Origin: UBA2428 sp002343545
GTDB lineage: Bacteria > Bdellovibrionota > UBA2428
Assembly: GCA_937952285.1 (NCBI GenBank)
Contig: CALFZE010000088.1
Location: forward strand, 1-51,503
Reading direction: 5' to 3'
DNA: 51,503 nt
In this document: piece by piece, positions 43,483-50,423 of the stretch
Numbering within the stretch: position 1 is the first letter of the stretch
Layout: the number at the start of each line of letters is the position of its first letter
Notes under the pieces: model-generated
What the model saw: the letters and a program-made list of their open reading frames with translations, nothing else
Database searches by the model: none
What the model was told of the DNA's origin: nothing
Made by a program: the position numbers and the translations under genes

Positions 43483-44871
43483 CTAACGCGAAGCCCGGTC
43501 CGAATAGATGTACAGGAAGGATCCGCCGCCGATCTTGCCCTGAAGGCGCAAGAGATCTTCGGGGTTCAGCGCCGGGCACCCGTGGCTACGCCCGCCGCTA
43601 CGGGTGTAGTTCACGGCCTTGCCCGAGTCGTAGTTTACGCCTTCGTGCATGTAGATCCCGCGATCCCGGGCCGCGTCGTTCGTCGACTCGAGACCATCCA
43701 GGTAAATGCGATACTTCCGCTGCGCGCGTCCGGCGTCGTTGCTCACCGTCCCGACGCGGTAAGCGCCGAGCGAGCTCATCAGCGTGCCGTCGTCGTTCGA
43801 GAACTTCGTCGGTACCCCGCCCCGGGAACCCGAGTTCTGGCCGTGGGAGACCTGCACCCGTTCGACCTTGCCGGTCTCGCGGTCCAGGACGAACAGACGT
43901 TTGTCGCGGCCACGCCCCGTCCAGTCGAAGGCGGGCTTCGTGAAATCGATGAAGCTGACGTAGCGCCGGTTCGGAAACTCGGACTCGTGCGCGGCGAAGT
44001 AGGCCAGGGCCTTGTCGACGCCCTTGGGGTCGGCGCCCGCGTGCTTGAGCAGCACGCCCGCGTCGCCCAAATTCTGCACGAGGAACTCGTCCGACCGCGA
44101 CCGCTCGCTACGCGCGGCGGGCGGCGCGTCCGTCCGCGGGACGGGCGTCGCGACGACGGGCTCGGCGCCGTGGGCCTCGCGCTCTTCGGCGCGCGAAGAG
44201 CGCGACGGCGCGGACGCGGCGCTCGCGGGCGCTCGCTCGCTCGTGGCGTGCGAAGTCTCGCCCGTTTGGTCCGAAGCCACGGCGGCGGGCGCGGACGCGC
44301 GCACGATCTCGCAGGGCGGCCGCTGTCCTTGCGCGCGTAGATCGCGCACGGATTCGTTCATTTGCGTCACGAGCTCGGCGACCTCGCGCAGAACGAGGCG
44401 CGAGCGCAGGTCCTTCTCGCGGAAGAGCGAGAAGAGCTTGTCGAGCGGCTGGTAAAGGCGGCGGTAACAAGCCGTGCGCACGGAGCCGCAGACCTTGGGC
44501 GAGTCGAGGTAATCCCAAACGATGTTGCGGAGCAGACCCGCGTAGGAAGAACGCGCGTTGATCGTCCGAGGGTCGGGACCGAGGGCCTGGATCTGGGCGC
44601 CCCACTCCAGCACGGCCCGCTCGAGCGCCTTGGCTTCGCCTTCGGCCACGCAGCCCAGGGCCTTCACGATGCGACTCGCGCCCGCGTTGACGAGCGCCGA
44701 GTTCGTCGACCAGGGACTCGACGAGCTAGGATAAGGGTTCGCGGGAAGCTCGGCGCGCGCGGCGCCCGAACGCGCCGCCGCGTAGCGATGCCCCGAGGCC
44801 GCGAGCGCCGGAGCGCCGAGCGGCGCGAGCAGTCCGACGCTCGCCCAAAGAAGCCTTGATCCCCATCCCAT
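43483..44871 (-). CDS. YkuD_2-type murein L,D-transpeptidase family protein
   Basis: 462 residues from ATG at 44871; a TTG six codons earlier is possible. A signal peptide ends near GAPALAASG. Residues about 55-170 form a helical region with Cys, and about 175-245 a low-complexity Ser/Ala/Pro/Glu linker. The C-terminal 200 residues have DKRLFVLDRETGKVERVQVSHGQNSG and SGGRSHGCPALNPED, with catalytic His430 and Cys432, the signature of the murein L,D-transpeptidase catalytic-domain family. It probably cross-links peptidoglycan or attaches a protein to it in the periplasm. The 145-bp divergent region upstream holds a 15-bp palindrome. Confidence 0.9.
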   Translation of the reverse strand: MGWGSRLLWASVGLLAPLGAPALAASGHRYAAARSGAARAELPANPYPSSSSPWSTNSALVNAGASRIVKALGCVAEGEAKALERAVLEWGAQIQALGPDPRTINARSSYAGLLRNIVWDYLDSPKVCGSVRTACYRRLYQPLDKLFSLFREKDLRSRLVLREVAELVTQMNESVRDLRAQGQRPPCEIVRASAPAAVASDQTGETSHATSERAPASAASAPSRSSRAEEREAHGAEPVVATPVPRTDAPPAARSERSRSDEFLVQNLGDAGVLLKHAGADPKGVDKALAYFAAHESEFPNRRYVSFIDFTKPAFDWTGRGRDKRLFVLDRETGKVERVQVSHGQNSGSRGGVPTKFSNDDGTLMSSLGAYRVGTVSNDAGRAQRKYRIYLDGLESTNDAARDRGIYMHEGVNYDSGKAVNYTRSGGRSHGCPALNPEDLLRLQGKIGGGSFLYIYSDRASR

Positions 44872-44943
44872 CCTTGATCGGAGAAGCAAAAGCCCGGCCG
44901 GCGCTAAGTGTTCGATTTAAAACACGCTTTTTTGGGCCTCCCC

Positions 44944-44958
44944 GTCGAAAATTTCGAC
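44944..44958. promoter_or_regulatory. perfect palindrome in divergent promoter region
   Basis: GTCGAAA-A-TTTCGAC, 7-bp perfect arms around one base, between the L,D-transpeptidase (minus) and the YwaF-like gene (plus). An AT-rich stretch with a weak stem and a T-run (44908-44934) is next to it. It looks like an operator site; the regulator is unknown. Confidence 0.4.
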
Positions 44959-45016
44959 ACCCCGACCAGGGACTGGGCACTTCTCGCGGACGCGTTTTCG
45001 CGACTAGAATGGCGGC

Positions 45017-45706
45017 GTGGCCCCCTTTCAAGCCTGGCACCTTCTGTCGCTCGCCGGCGTCGCCGCCCTCGCGTGGCTTTTCTCGCGGCCGGGCGCGGCC
45101 TTCGACGCGCTCGCGCGGCCCCGGAATCGTCGAGGCTTCGCCTTGGGACTGCTCGCGCTCGAAGTCGCGTGGTTCGTGATCGGCGCGACCCTGGGCGAGG
45201 CCCGGGGGTGGCGCACGGACCTGCCGCTGCACCTTTGCGACTTCGGACTCCTCGCGCTGCTTTACGCCTTCGGGCTCGCGCCCGGTCGAGCGCGTCCGCT
45301 CCCCTTCGTGTACTTTCTCGCGTTGCCGGGAACGCTCCTCGCGCTGCTAGTGCCCGAGATCGACCCGCCCGGCCCGCTCCAAACGGCGGCCATGGCGAAG
45401 TTCTTCGTAACGCACGGACTGACGGTCGTCGGCGCCCTGCACCTCGCGGCGGCGCAGGACTTCCGTCCGGCCGCGCGCGACGTCTTCTTCTCGTGGCTGG
45501 GCCTGCTCGCGCTCGCGGTCGGCGTCGCCGGGGTGAATCGACTCCTCGGCACGAACTACATGTTCGTGAACGCGCCGACGACGGCCGTCGGGCGCTTCGC
45601 CGAAATTCCCTTCACCGCCTACCTCGCCGGTTACGCCGCGGTCATGCTCACGGCCTTCTCGATCGTCGCGATCGGCCTGCGGCTACGGCCGCGCCGCGTG
45701 CCTTAG
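45017..45706 (+). CDS. YwaF/TIGR02206-type integral membrane protein
   Basis: 229 residues from GTG; the nearby ATG at 45009 is out of frame. Six to seven hydrophobic helices are visible. Family-like markers are LPLHLCDFGLLALL (helix with His and Cys) and LLGTNYMFVNAP near the C-terminus, as in the TIGR02206 family of Gram-positive and other bacteria. It has no known enzyme function. The stop overlaps the convergent secreted-protein gene by 4 bp. Confidence 0.8.
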   Translation: MAPFQAWHLLSLAGVAALAWLFSRPGAAFDALARPRNRRGFALGLLALEVAWFVIGATLGEARGWRTDLPLHLCDFGLLALLYAFGLAPGRARPLPFVYFLALPGTLLALLVPEIDPPGPLQTAAMAKFFVTHGLTVVGALHLAAAQDFRPAARDVFFSWLGLLALAVGVAGVNRLLGTNYMFVNAPTTAVGRFAEIPFTAYLAGYAAVMLTAFSIVAIGLRLRPRRVP

Positions 45707-46170
45707 ATACGGCCGGAAGTCCTCAGACAAGCCGTCAAGTCCTGCCCCCAGTAAACGCTGCTCCGCTCCCGCATCTTCTTGCCGCAGTTCTCGATCTCGG
45801 CCGGCGTGTAGGCCTTGCCCTTGTGCGCTTCCGCGCAGGCCATCCGCTCGTGGTCGTAGTGGCTCGCTTCTTTGCAGAGGGCCAACACGGCCGGCGTGAG
45901 CTTGAAGTTCGACACGACGAGCTTCGCGCAGTCGACCTCGTGGCGGATGTTGGAAAGATCCGTGCACCACTCCAGGATGTAGGGGTCTCGGGCGCCCGGG
46001 GCCGGCGACGATCCGCCCCCGCCCCCGCGGTTGCCTTCGCAGGCAAGCTCCGCCGACACTCCGGCCTGGATCGTGACGGCGTCGCCCCGACGCAGGTCGT
46101 AGTCCGCGGCGAAAGCCGCGATCGCTTGGGTCGACAGAACGCAAAGAACGCTTCGTAAAATCTTGTTCAT
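45703..46170 (-). CDS. secreted Cys-containing protein, tandem copy A
   Basis: 155 residues from ATG with GAGGATGAG upstream. The signal peptide ends near AIAAFAAD. The mature protein begins DYDLRRGDAVTIQAGVSAELACEG, then a glycine-rich loop, then a helical region with paired Cys (EWCTDLSN, VDCAKL, ALCKEA, MACAEAH, IENCGKK, LTACLRTS). The upstream neighbour has the same organisation (TIDLERGERVSF, later Cys-containing helices and a near-identical end pattern), so the two are tandem paralogues. Function unknown. Confidence 0.8.
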   Translation of the reverse strand: MNKILRSVLCVLSTQAIAAFAADYDLRRGDAVTIQAGVSAELACEGNRGGGGGSSPAPGARDPYILEWCTDLSNIRHEVDCAKLVVSNFKLTPAVLALCKEASHYDHERMACAEAHKGKAYTPAEIENCGKKMRERSSVYWGQDLTACLRTSGRI

Positions 46171-46180
46171 TTTCTCATCC

Positions 46181-46630
46181 TCAGGGGATCAAACGACCGA
46201 TGCGTTCGATGCAGGCCAACCAATCGCCGGGGCCTTGGGTGGGAACTTGGCAGTTTTGGACGTCCTGGGGCTCGAGCCAACGGTCCCTGAGCGCCTGGAA
46301 ACATCGCTTCATCATGCTGCCGTCGTTATAAGCCTTCAGCCGTGCGCAGAGGCGAACTCCCTCCATGCTCATCCAGCGTGCCGACATGATCGCCTTGAGC
46401 GCGTCCGGGGTGCCCATGCAAACGGTGTAACAAAGCTCAGCCGCCTCGAGTAACGCCGGGGTCGGGTCTCCCAAGGGAGGAAGGTCGCGACGATCGCGGC
46501 TCCGATCGCAACGAACTTGCAGGGCCGAGTTGGCGGTGAAACTCACGCGTTCCCCGCGTTCGAGATCGATGGTCCCGGCCGAAGCCGTCCACACGGGCAG
46601 GAGCAGGGCCAATTGAACGAAAAACTTCAT
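46181..46630 (-). CDS. secreted Cys-containing protein, tandem copy B
   Basis: 149 residues; the ATG at 46630 is chosen because GGAGG lies 5 nt before it. The signal peptide is KFFVQLALLLPVWTASAG. The mature N-terminus TIDLERGERVSFTANSALQVRCD aligns with copy A (DYDLRRGDAVTIQ..AELACE). Further Cys sit in ELCYTVCMG, RLCARLK, RCFQALR, QNCQVPT and LACIERIG. Helices dominate. The order (copy B upstream, copy A 10 bp downstream) indicates one transcript. No known domain. Confidence 0.8.
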   Translation of the reverse strand: MKFFVQLALLLPVWTASAGTIDLERGERVSFTANSALQVRCDRSRDRRDLPPLGDPTPALLEAAELCYTVCMGTPDALKAIMSARWMSMEGVRLCARLKAYNDGSMMKRCFQALRDRWLEPQDVQNCQVPTQGPGDWLACIERIGRLIP

Positions 46631-46683
46631 GCGGACCTCCGAAGCCGAAGGTAGCATCGAAGGCGTGCGCGCCAGAACGGGTT

Positions 46684-46705
46684 AAGTCCTGACTTCCTGA
46701 CTTTT
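46684..46705. repeat. short CTGACTT tandem repeat near a 3' gene end
   Basis: AAGTCCTGACTTCCTGACTT then TT: two TCCTGACT units in tandem. On the minus strand this is AGTCAGGA twice, about 20 bp after the stop of the ABC permease gene. It is nearly identical to 12201-12220, which is also about 20 bp after a minus-strand stop. Confidence 0.5.
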
Positions 46706-46725
46706 CGACGAAAACGCGACGGCGC

Positions 46726-47778
46726 TCAGTCCCAGCGGAAGATCCACGAACCGAGCGCGAGACACACGACCGTGATGCCGGCCAGCGTGACGAGCTGCGG
46801 GAGCACCTGAACGAAGGTCGCCCCCTCGTTCATGACGAGCCGGGCGGCGTCGTTCGCGTGGGTGAGCGGCAGGACCTTCGCGAGGTTCCGCATGATGGGA
46901 TTGGCGCCTTCGAGCGAGAACCACACGCCCGAAAGGAACATCATCGGCCACGAGAGCAGGTTGAGCACCCCGCCCGCGAGCTCCTCGCTCTTCACGCGCG
47001 CGGCGATCAGCAGCCCCACCGAGATGAGCGCGAGCGCGCCCAGCACGAGGATCAAGAGCAAGAGCCAGTAGCTCCCCATGACGTTGAACTTGAGCAGGAA
47101 GTTCGTGCCCACGAAGACGATCGCCGTCGTCGCGACGATGACGTAGAGCCGCGAGAGCACCTGCGCGACGAGGAACTCGAAGGGGCGTACGGGCGTCGCC
47201 TTGAGGCGTTTGAGCACGCCGTTCTTACGGTAGCGCACGATGACGTAACCCACGCCGAAGAGCGCCGCGAACATCATGTTCATGCCCAAGAGCCCCGGCA
47301 TGAGCCAATCGACGTAGCGGATCTCGCGCCCCTCGACGGCGGCGCGCTCGAGCGGCAGCACGGCGTGACCGAGCCCGTCGTGCTCGATCGCGGCATCGCG
47401 CAGGAGCTTCTCCGCGATGAAGCCCTTCGGCGAGCTTTCGCTGATCCAGTAGCGGAGCGGTTTGGAGGCGGGATCCACCACGATATCGACCTGGTGGCGA
47501 CGCAGCTTGGCGAGCGCGGCCTCCACGTTCGGATAGGCGACGCGGTCGACGTGCGGGATCCCGCCAACCGGCGGCGCCTTCAAAAGCGCCTCGGCGTCCG
47601 AAGGGGCGACGACGGCGAACTTCGCGAGCTTCTGGGAATCGCCCGAGAAGGCGAAAGAGAAACCGTAGACGACGAGGAACGGGAAGAGCAGGCTCCAACC
47701 CAGCGACGAACGGTCGCGAAAGAACTCGTAGTTGCGGGCCTTGAAGATCGCCCAGATGCGGGACAGCGAACGTCTCAT
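46726..47778 (-). CDS. ABC-2 type exporter permease
   Basis: 350 residues. TM1 (SLGWSLLFPFLVVYGFSFAF) is followed by a roughly 130-residue extracytoplasmic domain, then five helices. The segments ENAVLKRLKATPVRPFEFLVAQ-like (KNGVLKRLKATPVRPFEFLV) and LLSWPMMFLSGVWFSLEGANPIMRNLAKVLPLTHANDAAR are typical of ABC-2/DrrB/NatB permeases. It pairs with the ATPase encoded upstream (ATGA overlap). Substrate unknown; relatives export antibiotics, lipids or polysaccharides. Confidence 0.93.
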   Translation of the reverse strand: MRRSLSRIWAIFKARNYEFFRDRSSLGWSLLFPFLVVYGFSFAFSGDSQKLAKFAVVAPSDAEALLKAPPVGGIPHVDRVAYPNVEAALAKLRRHQVDIVVDPASKPLRYWISESSPKGFIAEKLLRDAAIEHDGLGHAVLPLERAAVEGREIRYVDWLMPGLLGMNMMFAALFGVGYVIVRYRKNGVLKRLKATPVRPFEFLVAQVLSRLYVIVATTAIVFVGTNFLLKFNVMGSYWLLLLILVLGALALISVGLLIAARVKSEELAGGVLNLLSWPMMFLSGVWFSLEGANPIMRNLAKVLPLTHANDAARLVMNEGATFVQVLPQLVTLAGITVVCLALGSWIFRWD

Positions 47779-48671
47779 GCGCGCAGCTCCTTGCCCGTCA
47801 GCTCGAGAAAAAGGTCTTCCAGGCTCATATCGCGGATCCGCAGCCCCGAGAGATCGAGCCCCTGGGCCAGCATCCAATTCAGGCTTTCCTGCACCTTGGC
47901 CGTGCGGATGCGGTGCTTCGTCTCGTCCTCGGTCACGACCCAGCCCAGATCCTTGGGTTCGCCCGGCAACGCGAGCGCGCGCGGAAGCTCGAGGAGCACG
48001 CCGCCGAAGTAGCGACTGAGGAGCGCCTGCGGCGTGCCCTCGACGAGCACGCGCCCGTGGTCGACGACCGCGATCTCGTCGCAAAGCACGTAGGCCTCGT
48101 CCATGTAGTGCGTCGTGAGGATGATCGTCTTGCCGCGCTTCTTGATCCCGTTCACGAGGTCCCAGAAGAGGCGGCGGGCTTGGGGATCGAGCCCCGTCGT
48201 CGGCTCGTCGAGAAAAACGAGGTCCGGATCGTTCACGAGCGCGAGCGCGAGCAGCACGCGTTGGCGTTGCCCGCCCGAGAGCTTCTTGACGTCGCGGTCC
48301 AGGAGCCCCGAAAGGTCGCAGGCCCGCACGACGTCGGCGAGCTCGGCGCGTTGGTCGTAGAAAGAATGGAACATCTCCAGGACTTCGCCGACCTTCAGGT
48401 AATCCGGTAGCGACGTCGCCTGAAACTGGATGCCCGCGCGCGCGCGCGTCTTGGCCGAGAGCGGCCGGCCGCGCACGAGGATCTCACCGCCGTCGGGCTC
48501 AAGGATCCCTTCCATCATTTCGATGGTCGTCGTCTTGCCCGCGCCGTTCGGCCCGAGCAACCCGAAGCAGATCCCCTCGCGCACCTTGAGGTCGAGCCCG
48601 CGCACGGCCTCGACCTTGCCGAAGCTCTTCTTGAGCCCGCGCACTTCGATCGCCAAACCGGAGTTGTCCAT
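47775..48671 (-). CDS. ABC-2 type exporter ATPase
   Basis: 298 residues. Walker A GPNGAGKTTT (40-49), signature LSGGQRQR (131-138), Walker B LVFLDEPTTGLD (151 on), H-loop TTHYMDEA. The C-terminal 90 residues form the regulatory tail seen in DrrA/CcmA-type proteins. It energises the permease encoded by the overlapping gene. The start is ATG with an AGG four nt upstream. It is preceded by the LON-domain gene at 29 bp on the same strand, possibly co-transcribed. Confidence 0.95.
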   Translation of the reverse strand: MDNSGLAIEVRGLKKSFGKVEAVRGLDLKVREGICFGLLGPNGAGKTTTIEMMEGILEPDGGEILVRGRPLSAKTRARAGIQFQATSLPDYLKVGEVLEMFHSFYDQRAELADVVRACDLSGLLDRDVKKLSGGQRQRVLLALALVNDPDLVFLDEPTTGLDPQARRLFWDLVNGIKKRGKTIILTTHYMDEAYVLCDEIAVVDHGRVLVEGTPQALLSRYFGGVLLELPRALALPGEPKDLGWVVTEDETKHRIRTAKVQESLNWMLAQGLDLSGLRIRDMSLEDLFLELTGKELRA

Positions 48672-48700
48672 GATCCTGCCTCGTTCGTCCGTTGTGCGGC

Positions 48701-49333
48701 TTAGTTTACTTCCGCCGAACCCGTCGCGTAGGTTCCGAGGATGCGCGCGTCGAGCAGCTTCACGCGCGACTCGAGATCGTCGAGCTCCTGCAGCAGCTGA
48801 CGGATCTCGCCGTCTTCGATGAGGTAGAGCGCCGCGTGCTCGAGGATCGTGAGGGGATCGTGCACGCCGGCCGCGAAACGCTCGCGCCACTCGACGTTCG
48901 CGAGATTCGCCTCCATCCAAGCGACGAGGCGTTTGCGCACGTGCGCCAGCCGTACGCTCGCGTCCGGACTGAGCCTCGCGTCCACGGGAGCCGGGCGCGA
49001 GAGCGCGCGGATGTAGGGCTCGCGCGCCGTCAATTCGCCCAGGCCGAGACGCGCGCTGCCGCGGATCGCCACGAGCATCGTGCCGTCCGGGCGCTCTTCG
49101 AGGATTTGCACCTTGCCGGCACCCACGATGAGCTCGCTCGGGTGATGGTCTTCGGCCCGGCGGTCGAGCGGGTCCAAGGGCGAAACCGCGATAAGCCGTT
49201 CCTGCTCGACGGCGTCGCGCACCATGCGGATGTAGCGCGGCTCGAAAATATTCAGGGGAAGCGTCGTCGTCGGGAAGAAGACGAGCCCGCGGAGCGGGAA
49301 GACGAAGACTTCGTTGGGGTCGTCGTTCCGCAT
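48701..49333 (-). CDS. LON peptidase N-terminal domain protein
   Basis: 210 residues, only the substrate-binding PUA-like domain of Lon and no ATPase or protease. Opening FVFPLRGLVFFPTTTLPLNIFEPRYIRMVRDA, then VGAGKVQILEERPDGTMLVAIRGSARLGL, match PF02190 stand-alone proteins. The C-terminal helical bundle (LQELDDLESRVKLLDARIL) is also usual. It may recognise unfolded or specific proteins; partner unknown. The start is ATG with a weak ribosome site. Confidence 0.9.
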   Translation of the reverse strand: MRNDDPNEVFVFPLRGLVFFPTTTLPLNIFEPRYIRMVRDAVEQERLIAVSPLDPLDRRAEDHHPSELIVGAGKVQILEERPDGTMLVAIRGSARLGLGELTAREPYIRALSRPAPVDARLSPDASVRLAHVRKRLVAWMEANLANVEWRERFAAGVHDPLTILEHAALYLIEDGEIRQLLQELDDLESRVKLLDARILGTYATGSAEVN

Positions 49334-49440
49334 GCCGGAGTTCTATCAGAGGGAACGGCGACCCGCAAAAAGGCGATGTCCCCCCGTAGCCGGCGAGCCC
49401 GGCCCGGGAGGACACCTGAAGATAACAAAATCAGAACTTT

Positions 49441-49542
49441 GAGCCTATCCGGATAAGTTCCGGACAAGGCCGCAGGGAGCGAAGTGTACTCCCCGTACTC
49501 GAGCGACCGAGAACGCCGTCCGGAGCTTATCCGGATAGGCTC
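49441..49542. repeat. structured inverted-repeat element, copy 2
   Basis: 25-nt arms (49441-49465, 49518-49542) pair fully, one pair being U-G when read on the plus strand. Left block GGGAGCGAAGTGTA (49475-49488) and right block from TACTCGAGC to GCCG (49496-49518) are identical to copy 1. The inner hairpin is GTAC-TCCCC-GTAC (49486-49498), equal in span to copy 1 but with a different fourth pair. The right arm ends at the base before the stop codon of the DUF4360 gene (49543). It shares only the core with copy 1; outer stems differ completely yet still pair. Confidence 0.75.
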
Positions 49543-50148
49543 TTAGCGGCAGCGCTTCCACTGCAGCGAGTAAATGAGCGCGGCGCTCACGTCCTGGCTG
49601 TCGACCGTGGCCAAGGTGTCTTGGCGCGACGGATTCGTGCGGGCGGTGATGCTCGTGTTCGTCCGCAGGATGACGTCCTGGCCGCAGGCCGACCAAACTT
49701 GGGCGGTCGCGATCAGGTTGTTGCGGATGAGGTAATCCGACTCCAAGGGACCCATGAAAGTCCGCTGGAAGGCGGGACCGCGCTGACCCGCGAAGAAGTA
49801 CTCCACGTTGAAGGTCGACTGCGCGCGCGCCGGCAGGGAGTTGAAGCCCCGATAGTCGACGGCGAGAATCGACACGCTCAAGCCTTGCGGCACGTGCACC
49901 GGGATCGCCAGGTTGCAGCTCTTGCGGTCGAGCGTCTTGCCGACCGAAGCGCCCGCTTCGGCGATGTACTGGTCGAAGAGAACGCTCAGGCTCTTTTGGT
50001 CCGGGCTCAGCGTGACCGAAGCCGTCCCGATGGGACAGCCGTTGCCGCCGTAGGCGGGTTCACCCAGTCGGATGTCTTGCTGAGCGAGGGCCGCTTGGGC
50101 GCCGACCGCGAGAACCGAGAGTCCGAGAATTCGTTGAAAAGCTTTCAT
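49543..50148 (-). CDS. DUF4360 secreted protein
   Basis: 201 residues. The ATG at 50148 follows AAGGAGGAACGGAC. A signal peptide ends near AQAALAQQD. The mature protein has YGGNGCPIGTASVTLSPDQKSLSVLFDQY, then CNLAIPVHVPQGLSVSILAVDYRGF, LPARAQSTFNVEYFF and a final WKRC, the DUF4360 beta-sandwich pattern with Cys pairs. It is a paralogue of the divergent gene at 50424, which has the same motifs. Function unknown; the family is widespread in secretomes. Its stop is adjacent to the structured element. Confidence 0.9.
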   Translation of the reverse strand: MKAFQRILGLSVLAVGAQAALAQQDIRLGEPAYGGNGCPIGTASVTLSPDQKSLSVLFDQYIAEAGASVGKTLDRKSCNLAIPVHVPQGLSVSILAVDYRGFNSLPARAQSTFNVEYFFAGQRGPAFQRTFMGPLESDYLIRNNLIATAQVWSACGQDVILRTNTSITARTNPSRQDTLATVDSQDVSAALIYSLQWKRCR

Positions 50149-50423
50149 GTCCGTTCCTCCTTGTGTGTGGGCACCTCCCCAGGCGCCCGTAGACATGGAA
50201 CTACTTCAACTTGGACCCGAGCGTGATACGCATATTGAATTTTTCATCTGAATTTTGTCCGTATATTCAGAATACGCATCAGAAAAATGCATTTTGCCAC
50301 ACTTCGGGCGATCTTTTGGACTATCCACCCGTTTTTTGTCTTTGATTTTGGGGGAATCCCCCCGGCCGCGCCGCTTCTCTTCTATATCGATCTCACGTCA
50401 CGACCCAACGAGGAGGAGACCCG
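50149..50423. promoter_or_regulatory. AT-rich divergent promoter region of DUF4360 genes
   Basis: 275 bp, far more AT-rich than the surroundings. It holds direct repeats ATACGCAT at 50226-50233 and 50272-50279, a palindrome TATTC-A-GAATA at 50264-50274, and TGAATTTT twice (from 50236 and 50249). A perfect hairpin GGGGG-AAT-CCCCC lies at 50350-50362. These could serve a regulator controlling both genes. Ribosome sites AAGGAGG (minus) and AGGAGGAG (plus) are strong. Confidence 0.5.

Noticed and set aside
50350..50362. GGGGG-AAT-CCCCC as a terminator
   Set aside because: No gene reads into it from either side and no T-run follows; kept only as part of the divergent control region.
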